Origin: an uncultured Bacteroidales bacterium
Lineage (GTDB): Bacteria > Bacteroidota > Bacteroidia > Bacteroidales > Muribaculaceae
Length of the DNA: 13,522 nucleotides
Assembly: GCA_900554715.1 (NCBI GenBank)
Contig: USIN01000032.1
Span: 1-13,522 of the forward strand
Direction: 5' to 3'
The notes under the pieces: model-generated
Told to the model about the DNA's origin: nothing
What the model saw: the letters and a program-made list of their open reading frames with translations, nothing else
The model's database searches: none
Part shown: positions 7,268 to 13,522 of the stretch, in pieces
Position numbering within the stretch: the first letter of the stretch is position 1
Layout of the letters: each line of letters opens with the position of its first letter
Made by a program: the position numbers and the translations under genes

Positions 7268-7280
7268 TTTTCAAGTCAAG

Positions 7281-8525
7281 ATGAAACGATATATCCTCAT
7301 AACCATCGCCTTGCTCGCCGTCGTCATCGGTGGCACAGCCCGCACCTACAGCGTCGACGAAATCCCCAACGTGCAGGTCGACGACCACACACGCTATCTG
7401 TCCGACCCCGACGGCATACTCAGCAACGCCTCGCGCACCGAAATCGACTCGACCCTGAGCCGTGTGCGCCGCGAGACATCGGCCGAAGTGGCAGCCGTCA
7501 TCGTCGGCGACATCGACGACGACATCGACATCTTCGCCAACCGCCTCTACAACAGCTGGGGTCTCGGCAAAAAAGATAACAACAACGGCGTCCTCATCCT
7601 CGTGGCCCGCGACGCCCGCAAGGCCGTCATCCGCACGGGCCGCGGCAGTGAAGGCGTACTCCCCGACATCGTCTGCGCCCACATAATGCGCGAAAAGATG
7701 TTCCCCGCCTTCCGCGAAGGCGACTATGACCGCGGCATGACCGAGACCGTCAGCGCCGTGGCCGAGGTCATCACCGACCCTGACGCGTCTGCCGAATTGC
7801 AATCGAAGCTCAAAGACAACTACGGCCGCAGCGACGTCCATCCTTTCAGACTGTATGTCTTCTTCTGCGTCATTCTAGCCCTGTCGTGCCTTGCCGCGCT
7901 GCTGCTGAAGGTACGCAGCGTGCGCGACAAATCGCCCTACGACAAATATACCGCGCTCGAAGGCTGGAAAGCCCCCATGCTCATCGCCACAGCCGGCGGT
8001 CTGCTGATGCCTCTCATCGCGTCACTGCCGCTGTTGCTGCTGCTCAGACACTGGCGCAACAGCCCGCGCAAATGCCCCAATTGCGGCCACAGGATGATAA
8101 AAATCGACGAGGTCCATGACAACGACTACCTCACACCGGCCCAGGACGCCGAAGAACGCATCGGTTCGGTCGACTACGACGTCTGGAACTGCCCCAACTG
8201 CCATGAGACCGACATCTTCCCCTTCGTCAACAAGAGCATGCCCATGACAGTCTGCGAGAAATGCCATGCCCGTACGGCACGCCTTACATCCGACCGTGTG
8301 CTCGTCCAGCCCACAGTCTCTCGCGAGGGCATCGGCTGCAAAGACTACACCTGCGTTAACTGCCATCACGTCATGAGCCGCAGATACCCAATCGCCAAAC
8401 TGCCGCCCGTTATCATCGCACCCATCGGCGGAGGCGGCAAAGGCGGAGGCTTTGGCGGCGGCAGCTTCGGCGGAGGTTTCGGCGGAGGCATCACCGGCGG
8501 CGGCGGCTCCTCCGGCGGCTGGTAA
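7281..8525 (+). CDS. TPM-domain membrane protein with four CxxC pairs and Gly-rich tail
   Basis: 414 aa, not functionally characterised as far as I know. A signal peptide or N-terminal anchor (residues 1-20) precedes a TPM/Psb32-type domain at about 35-165 (YLSDPDGILS, IDIFANRLYNSWGLG, NNNGVLILVARDARKAVIRTGRGSEGVL). Members of this fold have been linked to acid phosphatase activity and photosystem assembly. Two transmembrane helices follow (about 190-209 and 231-256). A cysteine-rich part then carries Cys265/268, Cys304/307, Cys325/328 and Cys358/361, consistent with two zinc-ribbon-like units, and the protein ends in a glycine-rich tail (383-414) finishing SSGGW. The tail is typical of YgcG-like TPM proteins; the zinc-ribbon part is less so. 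It sits 13 nt after murI, so a role in envelope maintenance is plausible but unproven. Confidence 0.9.
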   Translation: MKRYILITIALLAVVIGGTARTYSVDEIPNVQVDDHTRYLSDPDGILSNASRTEIDSTLSRVRRETSAEVAAVIVGDIDDDIDIFANRLYNSWGLGKKDNNNGVLILVARDARKAVIRTGRGSEGVLPDIVCAHIMREKMFPAFREGDYDRGMTETVSAVAEVITDPDASAELQSKLKDNYGRSDVHPFRLYVFFCVILALSCLAALLLKVRSVRDKSPYDKYTALEGWKAPMLIATAGGLLMPLIASLPLLLLLRHWRNSPRKCPNCGHRMIKIDEVHDNDYLTPAQDAEERIGSVDYDVWNCPNCHETDIFPFVNKSMPMTVCEKCHARTARLTSDRVLVQPTVSREGIGCKDYTCVNCHHVMSRRYPIAKLPPVIIAPIGGGGKGGGFGGGSFGGGFGGGITGGGGSSGGW

Positions 8526-8538
8526 CTCTTGATTGTGT

Positions 8539-8574
8539 GTAAGGTCTTTAAGGTCATTAAAGTCATTAAGGTCA
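8539..8574. repeat. Left array of four 9-bp repeat units (TTAAGGTCA type)
   Basis: Four units in exact 9-bp register: GTAAGGTCT, TTAAGGTCA, TTAAAGTCA, TTAAGGTCA. The array starts 13 nt after the TPM-gene stop and ends 40 nt before the four-helix-gene ATG. Its reverse complement matches the array at 9166-9201 at 30 of 36 positions, so the two arrays form the arms of a large inverted repeat around the gene. Confidence 0.85.
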
Positions 8575-8614
8575 CCACTATATCAACTATTTACCAATTT
8601 ACCGACAATCTGCC

Positions 8615-9160
8615 ATGAACGAGCTGGTTCCGAACCGTAACAACTACAAAAAACTGCTGAGCTATCAGAAGACCGATGTCATTTACCAGATGACATATTA
8701 TTTCTGCACCAATTTCCTTAGTCGTGGCGATCGCACTGTCGACCAAATGATTCAAGCTGCCCGCAGCGGCAAACAAAATATCATTGAAGGTTGCGCCGCT
8801 TCAGCCACATCGTCAAAGACCGAGCTAAAATTGCTCAATGTTGCCAAAGCCAGCCTTTTGGAACTGGTCGAAGACTACGAAGACTACCTAAAAACACGCC
8901 ATTTCAAACAATGGGAGCCCGGAAGTCGCGAGTTTGAAGCCATGCGCCGACTCGGCGCAACACAACAAGACCCCGACTTTTACATGAATCTAATATCGAC
9001 TCGCCCACCTGAAACTATCGCCAACATGGCGATTATTTTGATAAAACAAGCTGATTACCTGCTTTTCAGACAATTGCAGAAAGTTTCAGACGAATTTATC
9101 GAAAACGGCGGTTTCTCAGAAAAAATGGCCGCCATCCGCCGCAACAAACGCAAATTCTAA
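8615..9160 (+). CDS. Four-helix-bundle protein, 23S intervening-sequence (S23) type, with suffix domain
   Basis: 181 aa, almost entirely helical, no signal peptide. The central part (about residues 16-92) carries the four-helix-bundle signature: SYQKTDVIYQMTYYF, then DQMIQAARSGKQNIIEG, then a KTELKLLNVAKASLLELVEDY helix. Relatives are the proteins encoded in intervening sequences of bacterial 23S rRNA and the Avd accessory proteins of diversity-generating retroelements. The C-terminal ~80 residues (ETIANMAIILIKQADYLLFRQL onward) resemble the suffix domain seen on many Bacteroidota members. Function is unknown; RNA binding has been suggested for relatives with a basic surface, and the tail here is basic (RRNKRKF). 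Base composition is AT-rich compared with both neighbours, and the gene is bracketed by inverted 9-bp repeat arrays, so it looks inserted. Confidence 0.9.
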   Translation: MNELVPNRNNYKKLLSYQKTDVIYQMTYYFCTNFLSRGDRTVDQMIQAARSGKQNIIEGCAASATSSKTELKLLNVAKASLLELVEDYEDYLKTRHFKQWEPGSREFEAMRRLGATQQDPDFYMNLISTRPPETIANMAIILIKQADYLLFRQLQKVSDEFIENGGFSEKMAAIRRNKRKF

Positions 9161-9165
9161 CGCCC

Positions 9166-9201
9166 GACCTTAACGACCCTAATGACCTTATCGACCTTAC
9201 C
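9166..9201. repeat. Right array of four 9-bp repeat units (GACCTTAAC type)
   Basis: Four units in exact 9-bp register: GACCTTAAC, GACCCTAAT, GACCTTATC, GACCTTACC. It is the inverted counterpart of the array at 8539-8574. It starts 5 nt after the four-helix-gene stop and overlaps the stop codon (9197-9199) of the convergent flippase gene, so the repeat supplies that stop. Confidence 0.85.
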
Positions 9202-10633
9202 CGGAGATTTTGCGCAGGCGTTTGAGGGAGAGGAGGAGGAGCCAGGGGAGGATGGCGATGGTCGGTAGCCACCAGCCGGCGATGGCTTTCATGGCGGCGG
9301 CTGCGCCTACAACGGCTGCGGCGGCAAGCGCCAACCGCACGGTCGTCGGATTGACGGTCATGCCGTAGCGCCGACGGCAGACTACGGCGGTCATCGTGGC
9401 GTAGAACGCATACCAGACGAGATAGGCCACGCCAAGGCCGACGAAGCCGAAGAATTCGTATGCAACAATGTTGGCCGTCAGCCCGAAAAGGCAGCTGACA
9501 CCCTCGACTATGACATAAGCCCTGCCGTCGCCGCGGGCAAGCAACGCAAAAGAAAAGCAGACAGACACGCCTCTGAAGACCGCACCGACAACGGCGATGG
9601 CCACATAAGGCACGACGGCCTCGAAACGTGAACTGTAGAGCAGCCTGACAAAGAAATCAGAACAACATTCAAAAACGACAAGCATCGGCACGATGACCCA
9701 CATCAGCAGGACGACCTCGTGGTTGACCGTCACCGACATGCGCCGGAGCGATTTGACCCGCGCGGCAAGACGCGGATAATATTCGAGCGACACGGCCGTG
9801 AATATGAAGCCGATATACGACGAAACGAGGGTATTGCCGGCCTGATAGACACCGAGTTCTTCGGTCGACACCGTGCGGTTGAGATAAACCGAGAAGATAT
9901 ACTGAATCACCACCATAAAGAGGTTGGCGAAAGTGATATAGGCGCCGAACTTCAGGAATCCCCTGCCGAGCGTGAAAGCCTGTGACAGAGTCGGACGCGG
10001 CAGCCGGGGTATGAGAGAGCGCATCTCGTAACGGTAGACCGCCATGATCGTGAACTTATATATCATCAGCACGGGCACTATCGCCGCAAGCCCCCATAAC
10101 CAGTAGGCCGGTATGGCGAGCGACGTGGCGACAACACCGCTGACAAGGCGCCCGCAGGCGAGTTCTTTAAGCAGCCCGAAACCCTGCATGACAGCCATAT
10201 AGGCGTTCGCCAGACCGAGCGCAACAATCAGCGTCGACAGCAGCACGAACTGCCCCGTATAATCCTGATTACCAAACGAAACATAACTGAATACCGGTGC
10301 GAGCATCACCATCGCCGCGACGCCGGCGAGGCTGAGCCACAAGCCCCAGCGCAGAACCACGGCCGCCATCAGCAGCCTGCCATGCTCGTCTTCAGTGGCT
10401 GAAATATCGCGAACCGAGCTCTGGCGCAGATTGAGCTGCGTCGACGACGACACGAGTTCGCTCGTGTTGTCAAACAGCGCGTTGAGGCCTACGCCGACGG
10501 GGCCAACCCATACCGACAGCAGCTTCGTGCGCACGACTGAACATAATATATTGACAATCTGAACGCTGCCGAACATGCCCAAGGCTTTCAGCACCCGGGC
10601 CGAAACACTGTGGCCGAAACTGCGCCCGCCCAT
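9197..10633 (-). CDS. Wzx-type oligosaccharide/O-antigen flippase
   Basis: 478-aa polytopic inner-membrane protein of the MOP (multidrug/oligosaccharidyl-lipid/polysaccharide) exporter superfamily, expected to flip lipid-linked glycan units to the periplasmic face. The N-terminal signature FGSVQIVNILCSVVRTKLLSVWVGPVGVGL (in two parts: residues ~21-35 and ~36-50) is characteristic of O-antigen translocases. Around a dozen hydrophobic helices follow, and the length is normal. The ATG at 10633 is 2 nt after the stop of the EnvC-like gene, so it is the last gene of that operon. No glycosyltransferases are adjacent, so the glycan cannot be guessed. The C-terminus (LLSLKRLRKISG) ends at a TAA lying inside the right 9-bp repeat array, so the original end of the protein may have been altered. 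Confidence 0.9.
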   Translation of the reverse strand: MGGRSFGHSVSARVLKALGMFGSVQIVNILCSVVRTKLLSVWVGPVGVGLNALFDNTSELVSSSTQLNLRQSSVRDISATEDEHGRLLMAAVVLRWGLWLSLAGVAAMVMLAPVFSYVSFGNQDYTGQFVLLSTLIVALGLANAYMAVMQGFGLLKELACGRLVSGVVATSLAIPAYWLWGLAAIVPVLMIYKFTIMAVYRYEMRSLIPRLPRPTLSQAFTLGRGFLKFGAYITFANLFMVVIQYIFSVYLNRTVSTEELGVYQAGNTLVSSYIGFIFTAVSLEYYPRLAARVKSLRRMSVTVNHEVVLLMWVIVPMLVVFECCSDFFVRLLYSSRFEAVVPYVAIAVVGAVFRGVSVCFSFALLARGDGRAYVIVEGVSCLFGLTANIVAYEFFGFVGLGVAYLVWYAFYATMTAVVCRRRYGMTVNPTTVRLALAAAAVVGAAAAMKAIAGWWLPTIAILPWLLLLSLKRLRKISG

Positions 10634-10635
10634 CG

Positions 10636-12084
10636 TTATCTGACCCAGTCGGTCGGATTAAGTTTCTCACGCTCGCGACGCACCTCGAAGTGGAGTATCG
10701 TGCGGTTGTCGTCATCGGCGTCGGTAAATATCGAACCGAGAGACTGGCCGGCCTTGACCTTGTCGCCTTTCCTGACATCGAGACGGTCTATGCCGGCATA
10801 GACGGTCAGATATGAGCCGTGGCGCAGCATCACGACGTTGTGATAGCCGTTGACGCGGAAGACCGACGACACCTCGCCGTCAAAAACGGCGCGCGCCTTC
10901 GCTCCGGCAGGCACCTCGATGTCGATGCCGCTGTTGTTGACCTCGACACGCGACAGATCGGGGTGACTCGTGCGGCCGAAGATGCCGACAATCTTATACT
11001 GCCCGGCCACGGGGAACAGCAGTCGTCCCTTGTTGTCGGTGAAACTGCCCGTCAGCTTCCTGTCGGCCTCGGCCATGGCGTCGAAGTCAGACTGCTTCTT
11101 CTGTTTCTGCCCGACCTTCTCAACCGGTTTTACCGGCTTTTTGTCGTCCTTGGCGACAGGCTTGTTATTATTTTCAGACGATTTGTCTTTTGGCGCCTTA
11201 TCTTTAGCCGTATCATTGGCGACGGCCTTTTTGCGCTCGGCTTCCTCACGGGCTTTGCGCGCGGCCTCGGCCTTGAGCGCCTCAGCCGCCTTGCGGGCCT
11301 CCTCAGCCTTGCGGGCCTCTTCGGCCCGGCGCGCTTCTTCGGCTCGTCGGGCTTCCTCGGCTATGATGCGGTCGAGCTCGGCGTCAAGAGCCTGCATGCG
11401 GCGCTTGTTCTCGGCGAGCACATTTTTGAGCGACTTGCCCTGACGGCGCAGCGACGAGACGATTTCCTCGGTGCGCCCGCGGTCGGTCTCGAGAGCCTTC
11501 TGCGACGCCGACAGCTGCGTCAGCGCGGCGGCACGGTCACGCCGCAACCCTTCGAGAGCCGCGCGACGCTGCTCGAGTTCGGCTTTTTGCTCTGATATCT
11601 GCGAGGCCTTTGTCTTCTGCCAGCGGTCGAGCTGCCTCAGGTATCTGACGCGCCGGTAAGCCTGATTGAACGACTCAGATGAAAACACAAACATGAAATC
11701 GTTCATCGCCTGACGACGGCGGCGTATATCACGGAGAGTCTTGCCGTAAGATGTCTTCAGCGCGCCGAGGCTTCCCTCGAGAGCCGTTATGCTGTCGCCG
11801 ACGGTTTTCAGACGACGGTCGAGAGCGGCGATGCGGGCCTTGAGCGCATCAATATCGCGGCTGCGGCTGTCAATCTCGGCCGAAAGCGAGTTGAGACGGT
11901 TTAGCTGACGCCTCGTTTCCTGATCGTTCTGAGTGATGTCGCTCTTGGCCTTCTCTATCGCCTTGGCCGTGGCGCGCTGCTCCTGCTTGACCGACTTGGC
12001 ATTGCGCTGTTTACGGCGCGCGTCGGCATCGGCAGGCACCAGCACAAGCATCGCGGCGACTAAGATATATATTATGCGTTTCAT
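10636..12084 (-). CDS. EnvC-like murein hydrolase activator with degenerate LytM (M23) domain
   Basis: 482 aa: signal peptide (1-22), long coiled coil (about 25-285), a Lys/Asp-rich linker (286-335), and a C-terminal LytM fold (about 366-482). The coiled coil ends in an Ala/Glu/Arg/Lys-rich tract at 243-286. In active M23 enzymes HxGID and HxH bind zinc. Here the first histidine is Asn384 (NSGID, Asp388 kept) and the first histidine of HxH is Ile463 (His465 kept). The usual tyrosine-glycine-histidine turn reads YAGI. This loss of metal ligands matches EnvC/NlpD-type activators, which switch on amidases during cell separation rather than cutting peptidoglycan themselves. It follows the DUF4292 gene by 34 nt and precedes the flippase by 2 nt. 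Confidence 0.92.
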   Translation of the reverse strand: MKRIIYILVAAMLVLVPADADARRKQRNAKSVKQEQRATAKAIEKAKSDITQNDQETRRQLNRLNSLSAEIDSRSRDIDALKARIAALDRRLKTVGDSITALEGSLGALKTSYGKTLRDIRRRRQAMNDFMFVFSSESFNQAYRRVRYLRQLDRWQKTKASQISEQKAELEQRRAALEGLRRDRAAALTQLSASQKALETDRGRTEEIVSSLRRQGKSLKNVLAENKRRMQALDAELDRIIAEEARRAEEARRAEEARKAEEARKAAEALKAEAARKAREEAERKKAVANDTAKDKAPKDKSSENNNKPVAKDDKKPVKPVEKVGQKQKKQSDFDAMAEADRKLTGSFTDNKGRLLFPVAGQYKIVGIFGRTSHPDLSRVEVNNSGIDIEVPAGAKARAVFDGEVSSVFRVNGYHNVVMLRHGSYLTVYAGIDRLDVRKGDKVKAGQSLGSIFTDADDDNRTILHFEVRREREKLNPTDWVR

Positions 12085-12118
12085 CTGATTGGTTTACTGT
12101 TATTTCGCCGGCGACGTT

Positions 12119-12982
12119 CTATTCTTTGCCGAGCATCTTTATTATCTTATTGAAATCAAGACGCGTATAACCACGTGGCTTTTTCCATCGGGTCTCGGCT
12201 CCGGTGTTCCACTGCGCTTTCGACAGCGACCAGTCAAGACCGGCTCTGACCTTGCGTTTGCCATAAACGGCATCGACGGTCATATCCGGAGCGACAGCTC
12301 CGGCAGCGGTCTCTATAGCCTGTGTGTATGTGCAGTCGAGCGTGGCGCGGCCTGCGGCATCGACGGTGAGCGATCTGAGTGAAGGCCGCTCGTTGTCGGT
12401 GACATTGAAGAGCCACGCGAAATTTTTCTGTTTTTTATCAGGCGACATGGCGATAAGGCCGTCGGTAGCAGTCAGTCTGAAACGCTTGACCGACGAGACG
12501 TCAAGCGTTCCTTCGCCGCTGACAAAGACACGGCCGAGTATCGCGTCCTGAATGTCGCCGAGTGTCAGGCCGGTCGCACGGCTTATGCGCGACATCGGTT
12601 CGGCAAGCATTATCTTATGGAGCTTCTCATATATAAACACCGAGTCGCGGTCGATATAAATTCCTCCGGCCTCGAATCCCAGCACGCGCAGCGAGATATA
12701 AATCTCTTTGTCGCGCACCATCACCGCCTTGCCCGAGACGCTCATATATTTAGGTTCGAGCAGATTGACCTTGACAGGCATGGAGACGTCGGTCCATTCG
12801 CCGTAACTTTGGGCGAGACCGCTTATGACAGCCGCAGGCGACGACACGGGAGCGACCTCGATGCCGGGAGTGTCCTGATTTTTGCCACCGGCGGCTTTTT
12901 TAGACGAACTGCATGCCCCGAGCATCGCCGCAGCCATAATGACGACGGCGGCCAGAGGCGCGATATGTTTGTTTCTCTTCAT
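12119..12982 (-). CDS. DUF4292 lipoprotein
   Basis: 287-aa lipoprotein. The signal peptide ends with lipobox LGAC (Cys24), followed by SSSKK, which has no acidic export signal, so periplasm-facing attachment to the outer membrane is likely. The mature part is a beta-rich fold with VSGKAVMVRDKEIYISLRV and a repeated strand pattern of the LolB/LolA-like kind that DUF4292 shows, suggesting lipid or lipoprotein handling, though no function is established. The ATG at 12982 overlaps the TGA of the upstream TPR gene as ATGA. The gene order TPR, DUF4292, EnvC-like is a recurrent neighbourhood in Bacteroidales, which supports both the assignment and a shared envelope role. Confidence 0.9.
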   Translation of the reverse strand: MKRNKHIAPLAAVVIMAAAMLGACSSSKKAAGGKNQDTPGIEVAPVSSPAAVISGLAQSYGEWTDVSMPVKVNLLEPKYMSVSGKAVMVRDKEIYISLRVLGFEAGGIYIDRDSVFIYEKLHKIMLAEPMSRISRATGLTLGDIQDAILGRVFVSGEGTLDVSSVKRFRLTATDGLIAMSPDKKQKNFAWLFNVTDNERPSLRSLTVDAAGRATLDCTYTQAIETAAGAVAPDMTVDAVYGKRKVRAGLDWSLSKAQWNTGAETRWKKPRGYTRLDFNKIIKMLGKE

Positions 12983-13522
12983 TTCTTTTTCTTGATTTTA
13001 GCGATTTTTTCTTTGATCACGGCATTCCCGGGATCGAGATCCAGAGCCTTCTGCCAGAACCGCAGAGCCCGGTCACGGTCGCCGATGCGGTCATATATAT
13101 CGCCGGCGTGGTCATAGACTTCCGACGAGGCCTCTCTCGCCACGACCGGTTCGACCACCTCCTCCACGATGACCGTATCAGGCACTACAACCTCGGCGAC
13201 AGAATCAATGGTCACATCGACCGAATCAGCCACCATATCAAAGTCGGCCTGGTCGATAGCCCTGTCGATATAGCGGCGGGCCGTCTCGAGATCGCCCTGC
13301 TTGAAAGCCACCCAGGCGTAAGTGTCGATAAACGAGATATTGTCGGGCTCATGGCGTATGGCTGTCTTTATATATCGGTCGGCGACATCGAGCAGGGTGT
13401 CGGTGTCGGCATAATAATAGGCCACATTATTGAGAGCCATATAATTGAACGGATTGGCCGAAATTGCCTGCTCGTATGCCCTCAGGCCGTCAGCGCGGCG
13501 TCCGGCGGCATTGAGCATGTCG
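12979..13522 (-). CDS. Tetratricopeptide-repeat protein, 5' end outside window
   Basis: The frame is open to the right edge (codon GAC precedes the ATG at 13518), so this is the C-terminal ~180 residues of a longer TPR protein. Repeats are visible at AYEQAISANPFNYMALNNVAYYYAD, then the IKTAIRHEPDNISFIDTYAWVAFKQGD region, and, at the end, EVYDHAGDIYDRIGDRDRALRFWQKALDLDPGN (quoted in part, split across helices). Between them lies an unusual Val/Asp/Glu-rich stretch of about 40 residues that breaks the TPR pattern, and the protein ends in a lysine cluster (KIKKKK). TPRs act as protein-binding scaffolds. The 4-nt overlap with the DUF4292 lipoprotein gene implies translational coupling and an envelope-linked role. 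Confidence 0.9.
   Translation of the reverse strand, partial: DMLNAAGRRADGLRAYEQAISANPFNYMALNNVAYYYADTDTLLDVADRYIKTAIRHEPDNISFIDTYAWVAFKQGDLETARRYIDRAIDQADFDMVADSVDVTIDSVAEVVVPDTVIVEEVVEPVVAREASSEVYDHAGDIYDRIGDRDRALRFWQKALDLDPGNAVIKEKIAKIKKKK

Noticed and set aside
8425..8523. GGC-rich repetitive DNA as a stand-alone repeat
   Set aside because: It simply encodes the glycine-rich tail of the TPM protein.
8539..8574. Possible CRISPR-like array
   Set aside because: The units are 9 bp in direct tandem without spacers, so this is not a CRISPR array.
8526..9201. Insertion sequence or transposon with transposase
   Set aside because: The only gene between the inverted arrays is a four-helix-bundle protein; no transposase or integrase is present and no clear target-site duplication was found.
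10819..11595. Plus-strand open frame of 258 codons antisense to the EnvC-like gene
   Set aside because: The Leu/Gly/Arg-rich repeats mirror the Ala/Glu/Arg coiled coil; no independent support.

Overview
The window looks like a Bacteroidota chromosome segment, most likely order Bacteroidales. The reasons are an S41 processing protease with a long C-terminal extension next to mfd, a DUF4292 lipoprotein beside an EnvC-like protein and a TPR protein, a lipoprotein with an acidic CSDDDN export-like signal, and promoter cores of the Bacteroidota type (TAnnTTTG). The core genes are GC-rich (39/60 G+C counted at 6541-6600). Two patches are clearly poorer: 25/60 at 5101-5160 and 22/60 at 8641-8700. 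A high-GC member such as a Muribaculaceae-like gut bacterium would fit, but the family is an inference.

Layout. (1) Positions 1-4813, minus strand: a small secreted lipoprotein, an S41 C-terminal processing peptidase, and the first ~885 codons of mfd, which runs off the left edge. The S41 stop and mfd start overlap as ATGA. (2) Positions 4814-6284: an AT-rich plus-strand island with its own promoter core. It carries a 161-aa protein I cannot assign and a NADAR-domain protein 7 nt downstream. (3) Positions 6220-6405: promoter, tRNA-Asn(GTT) and a strong intrinsic terminator. (4) Positions 6428-8525: murI (glutamate racemase), then a TPM-domain membrane protein with four CxxC pairs and a glycine-rich tail. 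(5) Positions 8539-9201: a four-helix-bundle (23S intervening-sequence type) gene. It is bracketed by two arrays of four 9-bp units in inverted orientation, 30 of 36 positions matching. (6) Positions 9197-13522, minus strand: an envelope operon transcribed TPR protein, DUF4292 lipoprotein, EnvC-like degenerate LytM factor, then a Wzx-type flippase, with 4-nt overlap, 34-nt gap and 2-nt gap.

Functionally, the core genes serve envelope biogenesis (MurI supplies D-glutamate; EnvC-like factor, DUF4292 lipoprotein and flippase act in the envelope; S41 protease acts on exported proteins) and transcription-coupled repair (Mfd). The two accessory elements are the main candidates for something new. 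One is the hypothetical+NADAR pair, which could be an ADP-ribose/NAD-linked conflict module. The other is the repeat-bracketed four-helix gene, which looks like a discrete inserted unit whose right arm supplies the stop codon of the flippase gene.
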